Positions 6,912-16,422 of a stretch of 64,000 nt of DNA are shown here, piece by piece. Position numbers and translations under genes: made by a program. Where the stretch lies: assembly GCF_009711975.1 (NCBI RefSeq), contig NZ_VIKW01000015.1:1-64000 (forward strand). The letters are read 5' to 3'. This DNA comes from Anabaena sp. UHCC 0204. GTDB taxonomy: Bacteria; Cyanobacteriota; Cyanobacteriia; Cyanobacteriales; Nostocaceae. Positions within the stretch are counted from its first letter, which is position 1, and each line of letters begins with the position of its first letter. The notes beneath the pieces are model-generated. The model searched no databases. It saw only the letters and a list, made by a program, of their open reading frames with translations, and was not told where the DNA came from.

Positions 6912-7955
6912 CTAATTACCCAATTGTCGCTGTAATTGTTTGAGTTTTTGATATATTTCTGGTAAGCGGCTATAAACTGCTGATACTTTGAGGTAAAGTT
7001 TGTGGGGTATGGCTGGACTACCTGAGACAATTTCTCCTGGTGCTATATCGCTGTGAACACCACTTTGAGCCGAAGCGATCGCCCCATCTCCAATTTTGAC
7101 TTGGTTGGCTATTCCCACTTGTCCTGCTAAAATTACCCGATTTCCAATCTTCACACCTCCAGCCATGCCTGCTTGACCTGCTATGGCGCAACCAGAACCA
7201 ATTTGAGTGCCATGTCCTATCTGGACTAAATTATCAATTTTAGTATTTTTACCAATTCTCGTTTCTCCCACTGCGGGACGATCTATGGCTGTATTACAAC
7301 CTACTTCTACCCCATCTTCTAAAACAGTGTAACCTGATTGTTCCATTTTCAACCAACCTGTCCGGGTAGGGACAAAGCCGAAGCCTTCTGCACCAATAAC
7401 AGCACCGCTATGAATCATACAATCTGCACCGATTTGGCTGCGTTCGTGGATGGTACAGTTAGCGTGTAAGGTAGTGCGATCGCCTATTTTTACTTCTGGA
7501 TAAACAACGACGTTGGGGTGAATAATTACACCATTGGCAATTTCTGCACCTTGAGAAATGACAACATGAGCGCCAATATAGACATCATTACCAATTTTGG
7601 CGGTGGGGTGAATAACTGCGGTGGGGTGAATTTCTGGAGTGGGTTGATATGGTTGATAAAAAAGAGCGATCGCCTTGGCAAATAATAAGCGTGGTTCTGG
7701 GGTTACTAACCAGGCTATACCCCTCTGGGTGGCTTGAACTTGTAATTTTTCATCTTGAGGTAAAATTAAAGCACTAGCGTCTGTAGAGGCTATTAAAGAG
7801 CCAAATCTTGTTCCTTCTACATAACTGATAGTGCCTGTAGTAGCTTCATCTATGGCTGCAACTCCCATAATGTCTAAATCTTGCTCTGGGTTAGCAGTGA
7901 GGCTGTGGGAAGTTATCGCGTCATTTAATTTGCTGATAATTATGCTGAATTTCAT
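6912..7955 (-). CDS. lpxD: UDP-3-O-acylglucosamine N-acyltransferase LpxD
   Basis: A 347-residue acyltransferase of lipid A synthesis. The N-terminal uridine-binding domain (about 1-105) is followed by a long left-handed beta-helix of hexapeptide repeats from IHPTAVIHPTAKIGNDVYIG to GNRVILAGQVGIANQVKIGD. The catalytic-His region is near LVQIGHGTQIG, and a helical C-terminus ends EIYQKLKQLQRQLGN. It adds the N-linked acyl chain to UDP-acyl-glucosamine on acyl carrier protein, in the cytoplasm. It sits between the exopolysaccharide locus and dhaKL, all on the minus strand. Cyanobacteria often carry several LpxD/LpxA-like paralogues, so the exact acceptor is less sure than the fold. Confidence 0.88.
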   Translation of the reverse strand: MKFSIIISKLNDAITSHSLTANPEQDLDIMGVAAIDEATTGTISYVEGTRFGSLIASTDASALILPQDEKLQVQATQRGIAWLVTPEPRLLFAKAIALFYQPYQPTPEIHPTAVIHPTAKIGNDVYIGAHVVISQGAEIANGVIIHPNVVVYPEVKIGDRTTLHANCTIHERSQIGADCMIHSGAVIGAEGFGFVPTRTGWLKMEQSGYTVLEDGVEVGCNTAIDRPAVGETRIGKNTKIDNLVQIGHGTQIGSGCAIAGQAGMAGGVKIGNRVILAGQVGIANQVKIGDGAIASAQSGVHSDIAPGEIVSGSPAIPHKLYLKVSAVYSRLPEIYQKLKQLQRQLGN

Positions 7956-7991
7956 GATTTGATTCTGAGAATTTCAGGGTGATAAAACTCA

Positions 7992-10211
7992 TCATGCCTT
8001 GATCCGGTCTTTTTTGTTCACTACTTCAGGATTCAAATAATATTCTTCAGCATGATAGAAATAATTGCTAGATTCATTTTGCTCAATTACGCCATTAACC
8101 AGTAAACCCAAAACATTATAGCTAGGAGATTTGAGCATTTCTTTCACAGTATTGGCACTAGTATAATCTACCACTCCAGGTCTAGCTACCAGCAATATAC
8201 CATCCGTCATTTGACTTAGCGTCAGTGCATCAGCCCCAATCAATAGAGGAGGAGTATCAATAATTACGTAATCATATTCTTCTGAAAATTCTTCAATTAG
8301 TGTAGCCATACGTTTTGAATCGAGTAAAGCCAAAGGGTTAGGGGGTCTCATTCCGGCAGTTATCACATCTAGATTCGGCATAACTTGAAAACTAATAGCC
8401 TGAGATTTTTTCTGACTAACAAGTAACTCACTTAAACCTGTTAAGTTAGGTAGTTTCCAGAAAGAATCCTGAGAAGAAATTCGCATATCTGCATCCACAA
8501 GTAAAACTTTTTTCCCTAATTGAGCTAGTGCTGTTGCTAAATTAGCTGATACTGTAGACTTACCTTCGTTAGCAACTGAACTTGTGACGATAATTGTTTT
8601 GATTGTCTTATCTGAACTCAATAATCGGAGATTAGCTTGAATCATCCGGTACATTTCACTAGCTAAAGAGTAAGGCTGATCTCTGACAACAATCTCGTAG
8701 CTTGCTAATTTTTTAGCAACTTCACGAGAATTCAATTTTTTGCCTGATAAGGGAATCTTCCCCAATACAGTATATTTATAAATATCTGTAATTTCTTTCA
8801 GAGTTTTTAGAGAACTATCCCTCATCTCTAAAACTAGAATAGTGGTAGTAGACAAAAACAGTCCTAACATCATGCCGAGTGCCAAAACAATTTGTTTTTT
8901 CCCTGATATTGGCTTTTTGGGAACTTCAGCTTCAGCAATAATTCTGGCATTAGCTGTATTTTTATTTTCTGCTACCTTTAATTCTTGAACTTTTTTCAAA
9001 AAAGTTTGATAGCTAGATTGGGCAACTTCAACTTTTTGTTGTAGATTATTATGTTTTTGTTCTAAGTAAGGTAATATTCTCACCCGTTTTTCATAAGCAG
9101 TACGAGATTTAAATAGGGAAGCCAATTTTTTATTCAAGCCAAATTGTTGAACTTCTAATTGCAGAAAATCATTAATCAGGCTTTGTCTAAGTTCTCCAAT
9201 TTGGAATAATCTTTGAGGAAATTGAATTTGGCTACCAATTGTTTTTTGAATTTCTTGTTCGAGAAGATTACTTAAATTAGCTTTTTTTGCTTCCAGATTA
9301 ATAATTATGGGTGTGTCAGCTAAAAAACGGCTACGCTCAATTGCTAACTGCCGTTCTAGTTCTTGTAGTTGTTGTAGAATTCCCTGTACTGCTAGTGACT
9401 GACTTAAGGCACTTACGGCAATTGCCTCTTGGGAATTTTGTCCTAAGCTGTCACGCAGTGCATTACTTTGGGCTTTTAAATCTTCTAGTTGAGCCGTAAT
9501 CGTATTAATCTGCTCGGTTAAATTGCTAATAATAGTAACGGCTGATTTTTTTTCTTCTGCTAAATCTACAATTTTATACTCCTGCCTAAATTTGCGTAGA
9601 GCGATTTCCGCAGCATAAACATCAGATTGACTTTCAGGAAGCTGCTTAGTGATAAATGCCAGAGTTACTTCTGCCTCAGAGCGATTTGTAAGAATACCAT
9701 TTTCTAAATATAAATTCATTACTGTATTGACTACTGCTGCTGCTTTGTCAGGGTATTGACTGGTATAGGAAAGTCGTAAAACATCTGTACCACCAATAAT
9801 TTTTAACTTCAAACCTTCTGCTAGGTCTTCAATTTCTAGGGGTTCACCTGTTTTGTTTTTGAGTTGTAGTTGGTCTATTGTCTGCTGCAAGATAGGAGGA
9901 GAATAAATCACTTCCATCTGAGTATTGATAGGGTTTTGAGTTGATACGAGAGATGTTAAATCGCCTGTTGATCCTTCATCCAATTTACTAGGTAAAAGAT
10001 TAGATCCTAATACTTGAAAAGAGGGGGCTTTGAATAATAGTTTTCCTTCTGCTTCGTAAGATGGTTTGATAAAATTTATAGCTATGGCACTCAGAAAAAA
10101 TGTAGCTAGAAAAACACTGGCAGCAGGGGTAAATTGCCTTTTTACAACTAATAAATAATGACTTGGATCTATATCAATGGCTTCTCTAGATTCCATAGAG
10201 CTTTGGGACAT
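7992..10211 (-). CDS. Wzc-type polysaccharide chain-length regulator / tyrosine autokinase
   Basis: A 739-residue fusion. The first part has a transmembrane segment near residues 30-48, a Wzz domain with long coiled coils (about 190-420), and a second membrane segment (IVLALGMMLGLFLSTTTILV). The cytoplasmic BY-kinase domain has Walker A SVANEGKSTVSANLATAL, Walker A' VLLVDADMR and Walker B YVIIDTPP. The C-terminus ends in a tyrosine cluster (SSNYFYHAEEYYLNPE), the autophosphorylation sites. Such proteins control chain length and export in Wzx/Wzy pathways. It is the last gene of the long minus-strand exopolysaccharide locus. Confidence 0.9.
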   Translation of the reverse strand: MSQSSMESREAIDIDPSHYLLVVKRQFTPAASVFLATFFLSAIAINFIKPSYEAEGKLLFKAPSFQVLGSNLLPSKLDEGSTGDLTSLVSTQNPINTQMEVIYSPPILQQTIDQLQLKNKTGEPLEIEDLAEGLKLKIIGGTDVLRLSYTSQYPDKAAAVVNTVMNLYLENGILTNRSEAEVTLAFITKQLPESQSDVYAAEIALRKFRQEYKIVDLAEEKKSAVTIISNLTEQINTITAQLEDLKAQSNALRDSLGQNSQEAIAVSALSQSLAVQGILQQLQELERQLAIERSRFLADTPIIINLEAKKANLSNLLEQEIQKTIGSQIQFPQRLFQIGELRQSLINDFLQLEVQQFGLNKKLASLFKSRTAYEKRVRILPYLEQKHNNLQQKVEVAQSSYQTFLKKVQELKVAENKNTANARIIAEAEVPKKPISGKKQIVLALGMMLGLFLSTTTILVLEMRDSSLKTLKEITDIYKYTVLGKIPLSGKKLNSREVAKKLASYEIVVRDQPYSLASEMYRMIQANLRLLSSDKTIKTIIVTSSVANEGKSTVSANLATALAQLGKKVLLVDADMRISSQDSFWKLPNLTGLSELLVSQKKSQAISFQVMPNLDVITAGMRPPNPLALLDSKRMATLIEEFSEEYDYVIIDTPPLLIGADALTLSQMTDGILLVARPGVVDYTSANTVKEMLKSPSYNVLGLLVNGVIEQNESSNYFYHAEEYYLNPEVVNKKDRIKA

Positions 10212-10363
10212 AATATAATATTCAAAAAGCTAGGTTTAAACAAAGTGTTCAACTAAATTTCTATTGCTTGAAAGTAGGATCAAATATTTGTTATTAATAT
10301 CTATCAATAATCCTATTTGATAACATCATAGACTTTCTCTGTTAAAAAAGGTTCAAAATCCTC

Positions 10364-11545
10364 TCAGCGTTTGGGACAATTATCAAAAGCACGAGCGATC
10401 GCATTCCAGACTAATTTGCGCTGCATCTGTGCATCTAACGGTAGGGTACGGACTGGTTTGCGATCCGGTCTAGGTTGAAATTCACCAAGCCATGTATATT
10501 TATCGCTTAATCCCCAAGTAATTACACCAATGACAGCTTTTTCATCTAGAGCTGCTGAAAGATAATCTTCATAAGCTGCGGCCACAATGCGATCGCGGAC
10601 TTTAATATCTATGGGCAGATTTTTATCTGTCACATCCAATTCTGTAATCATAATTTTTAAGCCCAAACTAGCCACATCTCGCAGAAATTGGCGTAGCTTT
10701 TCCGGGTTAAATTTTCTGTTACTACCTGGACTTAAATGTGCTTGAGTACCAAAAGCATGAATTGGAGTTCCTCTAGCCTTTAAACCTGTTAATAAATTCA
10801 AAACAGCAGTTCTTTTAGCGTCAGCTTCCGGCGTATCGTAGTCTAAACCAAATTCATTATAAACTAACAATGCTTTTGGGTCATACTCAGCCGTGAGACG
10901 AAAAGCTAAATCAATGTAATTCGTACCCAAAGAGTTTAACCAAGGAGTGATTCGCAAACCATCATCCCTACCATCTTTTGGTTCTATAGCTTCATTTACC
11001 ACATCCCATGAATGAATTTTTCCAGTATAACGTTTAACAACGGTTTGGATATGGTTTTGTAATAACTGCTGTGCATTTTTATTATTAACTGTCTCCTTAA
11101 ACCACTTGGGTAAGGACTCATGCCAAACTAAAGTATGCCCACGCAACAGGAGTTTATGAGTAGCAGCAAAATTAGCTATCCAATCAGCATCAGTAAAGTC
11201 AAACTGATCAAATCCAGGACGAAGCATTGCATCACCAGCAGTCCATTTAAATTCCCATTCTGGGACAAACATACTACAATTTTCAACTATAGCAGCTATA
11301 TAGGCCGGATCTGATGCAAGATATTTTTTGGTACTAGCTGTCCCATAAATCAATCCTTTCTTAGCAGCACGTTGCTTTAAAGAAAGCTCCTGAGAAACTG
11401 TAAAATCTCTTTCAGGATCATCAAGTGTTTGTATTTGCTGATGATGAGAAAAACCTCGACTTGTTGCCACTGCACTGATAGCTGCTAAACTACCTAAGCC
11501 GAATAAAAGGCTGCGTCTGCGAGTTAATTTTAAGATATTACTCAT
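10364..11545 (-). CDS. GH10 endo-1,4-beta-xylanase-like glycanase, Tat signal
   Basis: A 393-residue protein. The N-terminus LTRRRSLLFGLGSLAAISA is a twin-arginine signal. The GH10 barrel shows the acid/base Glu185 in DVVNEAIEP, the nucleophile Glu302 in IMITELDVTD, and the conserved RGHTLVWHESLPKW and GVITWGLSDKYTWL motifs. It would cut beta-1,4-linked backbones outside the cytoplasm. Its start overlaps the stop of the upstream WecG-type gene by ATGA (11542-11545), so it belongs to the exopolysaccharide operon. It probably trims or releases the polymer rather than degrading plant xylan; that is inference. Confidence 0.88.
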   Translation of the reverse strand: MSNILKLTRRRSLLFGLGSLAAISAVATSRGFSHHQQIQTLDDPERDFTVSQELSLKQRAAKKGLIYGTASTKKYLASDPAYIAAIVENCSMFVPEWEFKWTAGDAMLRPGFDQFDFTDADWIANFAATHKLLLRGHTLVWHESLPKWFKETVNNKNAQQLLQNHIQTVVKRYTGKIHSWDVVNEAIEPKDGRDDGLRITPWLNSLGTNYIDLAFRLTAEYDPKALLVYNEFGLDYDTPEADAKRTAVLNLLTGLKARGTPIHAFGTQAHLSPGSNRKFNPEKLRQFLRDVASLGLKIMITELDVTDKNLPIDIKVRDRIVAAAYEDYLSAALDEKAVIGVITWGLSDKYTWLGEFQPRPDRKPVRTLPLDAQMQRKLVWNAIARAFDNCPKR

Positions 11546-12354
11546 TTTATTTTTGATGATTTTTCTGATTGATTTGCGATTAGCCCTTCATTAATTCGTT
11601 GTTTGAACACCCGATAAAGAAATAACGGATTGCCTACAACATAACGTTCCCAAAGACGAGTAGGTTCAGTGATTAAGCGGGTTAACCACTCAAAGCCATT
11701 ATCAGTCAACCAGCGTGGACCACGATATACGGAGTCAGTATAAAAATCTAAACAAGCTCCTAATGGTAAAAACACGCGAGTTTCTATTTGATTACAGTTA
11801 TCCAAAATCCATTTTTCCTGTAATGGCATCCCGAAACCAATATATAAAACGTCAGGTTTAAATTTATTAATTTTCTCAATTACTGCATCATTTTCACTAC
11901 CATTTTTGTCAAAATAACCGTGATGTCCTTCTACAGATAAATTAGGTGCGATCACTTGTAATTTTTGAATTGCTTTATCCGTAACTCCAGGTTCACCAGC
12001 AAGCAAAAATAAAGAAACATTCTTTTGCTCACAAGCTAAGGCTAAATTTTCTATATAATCAGGACAAGTCATACGATGTCTGGATTCAATCTCATATCCT
12101 AGAATTTTTGCCCCCAGGATGACACCAGTTCCATCGCAAAATACTAAATCAGCATTATTCATGAAATCTCGATACCAAGGCAATTGACAAGCAAAGTTCA
12201 TCCCTCGCACATTTACGTGTCCTATGATTGTTTTCTTATCAATCTTTCCAGCTTCTACAATGTATTTAATTAAATCTTGTACCGTTAATTTATGAAATCT
12301 TGTATTTAAGACATTGATTTCGGGAAAAGTTTGTATTGTCATAGTATTCGCCAA
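11542..12354 (-). CDS. WecG/TagA/CpsF family glycosyltransferase (GT26)
   Basis: A 270-residue enzyme. INVLNTRFHKLTVQDLI opens the family fold, ADLVFCDGTGVILGAKILG holds the conserved Asp, and LAGEPGVTDKAIQKL and DVLYIGFGMPLQEKWI are typical. A C-terminal RGPRWLTDNGFEWLTRLITEP segment is the usual membrane-association tail. Family members transfer an N-acetylated hexosamine such as ManNAc(A) to a lipid-linked sugar on the inner face of the membrane. It is coupled to the GH10 gene by a 4-bp overlap. The exact donor sugar cannot be read from the sequence. Confidence 0.9.
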   Translation of the reverse strand: MANTMTIQTFPEINVLNTRFHKLTVQDLIKYIVEAGKIDKKTIIGHVNVRGMNFACQLPWYRDFMNNADLVFCDGTGVILGAKILGYEIESRHRMTCPDYIENLALACEQKNVSLFLLAGEPGVTDKAIQKLQVIAPNLSVEGHHGYFDKNGSENDAVIEKINKFKPDVLYIGFGMPLQEKWILDNCNQIETRVFLPLGACLDFYTDSVYRGPRWLTDNGFEWLTRLITEPTRLWERYVVGNPLFLYRVFKQRINEGLIANQSEKSSKIK

Positions 12355-12395
12355 AATTAAATCAATTAGAAACAGTTTACAGTTATTTCAGTCTG

Positions 12396-13463
12396 TTAAC
12401 TCAATACAGATTGATAAATATTAGATAAAGAGACAAAATAATTTTTGACATCAAAAGGCTTGGTACTATTTCTAGCATTTTCACCCAATCTCCTTTTTAA
12501 TTCTTGATTAGCGAGTAATAATTGCATTGCTGTTGATAATTCTTGAATATTGCCTGGTTGCACTAACAACCCGTTTTTATGATCAATAACTAACTCAGGA
12601 ATACCTCCCACTGGTGTAGTAATTACAGGCAATCCCCAACTCATAGCTTCAAGTAGTGCCATAGGTAAACCTTCGTTATATGAAGGCAATACAAAAACAT
12701 CTGCTTTTGCCAAAAGTTCATCCCGTTGTCGTTCGTTTACCCAATCCAAAATAGTAATATATTCACTTAAATTCAGCTTTTTAACTATATCTCTAGCTTT
12801 TTCTCCTTCTCCATCTCCGGCCATAATCAATTGTGCATTTTGTTTTTGATCTGTAGGAATAGCAGCAAAAGCATCAATTAAATCAAATGCTCCTTTGCGT
12901 TCTCCAATCCTTCCCAAAAATAAAAAATTAACTTTTTGAGATTTAATCCGTTGGGGAATTTCTAAAGGAAATTTCACTGGATTAGGTAGAATAACTACTT
13001 GATCTACTTTCAAACCAAGATTTTCCATATAGAATTTTTTCCAACTTTCGGATAAAACAATAAAGCGAGTTGATTTGCAAAATATCCAACTTAATCCGAC
13101 TTTAATAATTTGCGGCAAATTGGCGTAAAACACATGAAAATCAGCACTATGAGTATGAATAATTACTGGTTTTCTCAGTAGCCAAGCAATCGTGGTAGTA
13201 AATGCTTGACGAAAAGCACTACCTCGCTCGGAAACATGGATATGAACAATATCAGCTTCTGATTTTAAAAGTCGCCATGATAATAATAGTAAAGCTTGAA
13301 TAAATACGAATATTTTACGTATTGTTGATCCATTTGGCAAAGTAGATATATGAATAATTTCGATTTCCGTAGGAGCTTGTTTCATGATTAATTTTTCGAC
13401 AGAAACTATCCCTCCTTGTCTATCTAAACTTTCACCTAACATGAGAATTTTTAATTTCTGCAT
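12396..13463 (-). CDS. GT4 family glycosyltransferase
   Basis: A 355-residue GT-B enzyme. The N-terminal domain begins LKILMLGESLDRQGGIVSVE and has HTHSADFHV near the cleft. The C-terminal GT4 domain starts VNFLFLGRIGERKGAFDLI and contains the donor-binding VFVLPSYNEGLPMALLEAMS with GLPVITTPVGGIPELV. It retains anomeric configuration and uses a nucleotide sugar. It lies 41 bp upstream of the WecG-type gene in the exopolysaccharide operon and probably adds one sugar to the lipid-linked repeat unit. Confidence 0.9.
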   Translation of the reverse strand: MQKLKILMLGESLDRQGGIVSVEKLIMKQAPTEIEIIHISTLPNGSTIRKIFVFIQALLLLSWRLLKSEADIVHIHVSERGSAFRQAFTTTIAWLLRKPVIIHTHSADFHVFYANLPQIIKVGLSWIFCKSTRFIVLSESWKKFYMENLGLKVDQVVILPNPVKFPLEIPQRIKSQKVNFLFLGRIGERKGAFDLIDAFAAIPTDQKQNAQLIMAGDGEGEKARDIVKKLNLSEYITILDWVNERQRDELLAKADVFVLPSYNEGLPMALLEAMSWGLPVITTPVGGIPELVIDHKNGLLVQPGNIQELSTAMQLLLANQELKRRLGENARNSTKPFDVKNYFVSLSNIYQSVLS

Positions 13464-13539
13464 AATCCAACTGTATTTATTTTCTATTAAATGCTGAACA
13501 TTTTATCCTATAGGACTGCGCTCTGCGCTTAAAAATAAC

Positions 13540-14808
13540 CTACATATCTACCCCCCTTATTTCTTTATTGCCTGTTGTTTGTTGCCTATCAATAGCCTCA
13601 GAAATATATATGGATGAACTTATGTAGAGTATCCAAGTAAGACTATTTGTTTCAAGTAAATTTGTTTCAGTCAAGTTAGCAATAATTAAAAAAGATGTAT
13701 GTAATAAAGGGTATAAATCTACAGATTGGCTAGTGATACGCACCCAATATAATGATTGTAATAAACTGCGCCTAAATCCTAATAGAAATATCCCTAAGCC
13801 TAAGAGACCTAAATCTAGCCAAAGAGCTAGGAAACCATTATGAGGGTGGGTTGGTGTCCATCCAGAGCCACGCCAAATGTAGGCAGATTCACCATCCCAC
13901 CCCTGCCAAAAGCCACCGTAACCATAACCTATCCAAGGATGTTTCCAAATCATGTCCATTACCAATGGCCACAATTCTGTTCGTCCAGTTAGGGTTGCAT
14001 CTTTACCGATTGAGGCAAAAACAACCGAGGCATTATTAATAAACCAAAAATATAAAATTTGTCCTAAAGTGAGGATCATAGTTAGCATTGGTAGCATCAA
14101 TAAATAGGGTAGACGCAAATTCTGAAAAATAAAATATACTAATGCTAAAATTAATATGTTGAGAAGAGATGAACTTGATGCAGCCATTAGGATAAGCAGG
14201 ATTGATAAGCTAAAACCTATCCACATCAGTAAACTATGCTTTTTACTCTGATAGGCAAGGATTAAAAAAACCATACAACTATATACCATCCTTGCTCCTA
14301 GACCATTTTTATGTAGAAATACTCCTCGCCACTTTCCTTGATGAATACCTCCCATGATCCCATATTTTGGTAATGCTACAGCAAAAATAAAACTCAATAC
14401 GACGATAATCCCATATGTCCAACCCAATAAATTCAGTTGCTGCTTTAAGGTGTAACGGGAAGCAAAATAAAGTCCAAATAAGCTAGAACCAATCAGGGTA
14501 ATACTATCTTTTAATGTTGTTCCTTTCTCAAAAGACCAAAGCATAGAAATAGCCGCAAGCACAACTAAAAGAAAAAGCCAGCGGTCTTTACTCAGAAAAT
14601 AAAGCGTATTTTTCCAACGTAAACCCAATAGTAAGAAAGTAACTATATAGATTAAGAAATTAATAATCCTAATCAATGAACTATCAAACTCAACAAACTC
14701 ATTCTCCTGCGCTCCTCCTGATAGAAGGAGAAGCAGAATTGCACCTGAATAAACTAACAGGACTGCTACTGTAAATCCCTTTTCAGCAAAAACTAGTAGC
14801 TTGTTCAT
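13540..14808 (-). CDS. O-antigen ligase/polymerase (Wzy/WaaL-type) membrane protein
   Basis: A 422-residue protein with about 10-12 hydrophobic segments. The large periplasmic loop near the C-terminal third carries GKDATLTGRTELWPLVMDMI and WTPTHPHNGFLALWLDLG, the signature of the Wzy_C/O-antigen ligase family. In this locus it is the obvious candidate for the polymerase that joins repeat units on the periplasmic face. Polymerases and ligases cannot be told apart by sequence alone. It lies in the same orientation as its neighbours. Confidence 0.85.
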   Translation of the reverse strand: MNKLLVFAEKGFTVAVLLVYSGAILLLLLSGGAQENEFVEFDSSLIRIINFLIYIVTFLLLGLRWKNTLYFLSKDRWLFLLVVLAAISMLWSFEKGTTLKDSITLIGSSLFGLYFASRYTLKQQLNLLGWTYGIIVVLSFIFAVALPKYGIMGGIHQGKWRGVFLHKNGLGARMVYSCMVFLILAYQSKKHSLLMWIGFSLSILLILMAASSSSLLNILILALVYFIFQNLRLPYLLMLPMLTMILTLGQILYFWFINNASVVFASIGKDATLTGRTELWPLVMDMIWKHPWIGYGYGGFWQGWDGESAYIWRGSGWTPTHPHNGFLALWLDLGLLGLGIFLLGFRRSLLQSLYWVRITSQSVDLYPLLHTSFLIIANLTETNLLETNSLTWILYISSSIYISEAIDRQQTTGNKEIRGVDM

Positions 14809-14984
14809 AACTAAACCTCATGCAGGCTAAAACCATAAGCTTGGACAATATTGGCGGAAAAACTCAGATATAGATATCAAGAGAAATAGTAAATGCACTT
14901 AATTCCTGAATTTTGTTGGATTTAAACTGGCTTTTCACACTCTCCAGTTTTCATCAAGCTGGACATGGTTTCTACCAGAAATTA

Positions 14985-16361
14985 TCAAAACTTGTACTCA
15001 TAAGCCCCAATATCATAACCAGTACCAGAGGGACGAATACTTCCGGAAAAATCGGATGTTAAACCTGTCCGCACTAAACCCTTATTAATTGCTGGACTAG
15101 TTGACTGAAGTTTGAAGTCGTTTACAGAAGGATTCACAAACTTCGGATCAGCAACTATATCGTTAGTTCCTTTAACTGATATTAAGGTACTATTTGCGTA
15201 TAAGTTATAGTTGACTGTTAGGTTTGTATTATTCCAGCTAAAATTCACATTCTTATTCGGAAAAGCATAAAGAATGTTACTAAGGATTTTGACATCAGAT
15301 GTTGAATTAGCCGTTATTTGCCCTCCTTTAATAATTTCTGGACTTTGGTTATTCAAGTAATTTGTATTATGAACAATATCTATATGTTCACTTAGATAAG
15401 TAGTAATACCCGCTCCACCATTCTTGTATGTGAGATTGTTTTCAATTAAAGTACGCCCAGTATATGCACCCAAGGTAGAGTTATTTTGAGTATTTTTGGA
15501 ATCATCAATAATGATGGCATGACCATCTGTAATCTTTCCAGTAGCAAACCAGGGAATGTATTGGCGATTGTTGTAGATTTTGTTTTTCCTGACAAACATT
15601 TTGTACCCTGTGTTGCTATCAAAACGCCAATTTTGCCATAAGGAAATGGCACTATTGCCATAGGGTGAGTACCAGGAATTATTGAATACTTCATTACCTT
15701 CAATTGTCACATAGTCTGTTCGAATGGCTGAAATGCCGCCACCGCCGCAGTCATGAACCTTATTATTAAGAATACGGATGTGATGTGGATGACCATTTTT
15801 GCGTCCATCAATACTGATGCAGTTTCCACTTGTGAGAGGATTGGAAGTATTGGTTTTCTGACTCAAGGCATAATTAAGAGTGATATTAGCATTGTTGCCG
15901 ATCACTTCAAGACCGTTAATTTCAATATAAGATGCTCCATCTTGAATCAAAATTCCATGCCATGCGTTGTGTTGAATTTTCGGAAAATGTCCAGGAAATG
16001 CTTTATAAGTAATCCATGCACTTGCTGTTCCAGAACGTGTAATTTTTACTACTTGTCCTTGAGAAGGCGTATTTTTGTATATGCCATTCATAATGAGAAC
16101 GGTGTCACCAGGGTTGGTGAGATTTGCTGCCTTTTGTATAGTATTAAAGGCAGAGGTGGTAGAGAGTCCAGTATTACTATCGCTGCCAGTAGCACTGACA
16201 TAGTAGGTTTTGGGTGTAGTTTGGCTGTATAGTGTCGGTTTAGTCAATAACTGACTTGCTTTGTCCAAAACAGAGGTGTTTATTTTGTCTCCGCTTACTA
16301 TTGTGCTAAGTAGACAAGGGAGCAAAAGGGATGCTGTCAAACTGAGTCCAGGTGTTGCCAT
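14985..16361 (-). CDS. secreted right-handed parallel beta-helix protein
   Basis: A 458-residue protein with a hydrophobic signal-like N-terminus (GLSLTASLLLPCLLSTIVSG). Then YYVSATGSDSNTGLSTTSAF and AANLTNPGDTVLIMNGIY open a pectate-lyase-like beta-helix. Many N-rich rungs follow (IEINGLEVIGNN, VTIEGNEVFNNS, TLIENNLTYKNGG). The C-terminus SPAINKGL...DFSGSIRPSGTGYDIGAYEY is a common end of such proteins. It could be a lyase, epimerase or carbohydrate-binding surface protein acting on the exported polymer. I cannot point to a certain catalytic triad. Confidence 0.8.
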   Translation of the reverse strand: MATPGLSLTASLLLPCLLSTIVSGDKINTSVLDKASQLLTKPTLYSQTTPKTYYVSATGSDSNTGLSTTSAFNTIQKAANLTNPGDTVLIMNGIYKNTPSQGQVVKITRSGTASAWITYKAFPGHFPKIQHNAWHGILIQDGASYIEINGLEVIGNNANITLNYALSQKTNTSNPLTSGNCISIDGRKNGHPHHIRILNNKVHDCGGGGISAIRTDYVTIEGNEVFNNSWYSPYGNSAISLWQNWRFDSNTGYKMFVRKNKIYNNRQYIPWFATGKITDGHAIIIDDSKNTQNNSTLGAYTGRTLIENNLTYKNGGAGITTYLSEHIDIVHNTNYLNNQSPEIIKGGQITANSTSDVKILSNILYAFPNKNVNFSWNNTNLTVNYNLYANSTLISVKGTNDIVADPKFVNPSVNDFKLQSTSPAINKGLVRTGLTSDFSGSIRPSGTGYDIGAYEYKF

Positions 16362-16422
16362 AAATAAAGGAAAGGTAAATTTTCTACTTACGTAATACTA
16401 CTATAGAGGATAACAAGAAATT

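Noticed and set aside
10364-11545. Xylanase as a sign of plant-biomass use
   Set aside because: A Tat-exported GH10 coupled to a WecG-type gene inside an exopolysaccharide locus is better explained by processing of the cell's own polymer.
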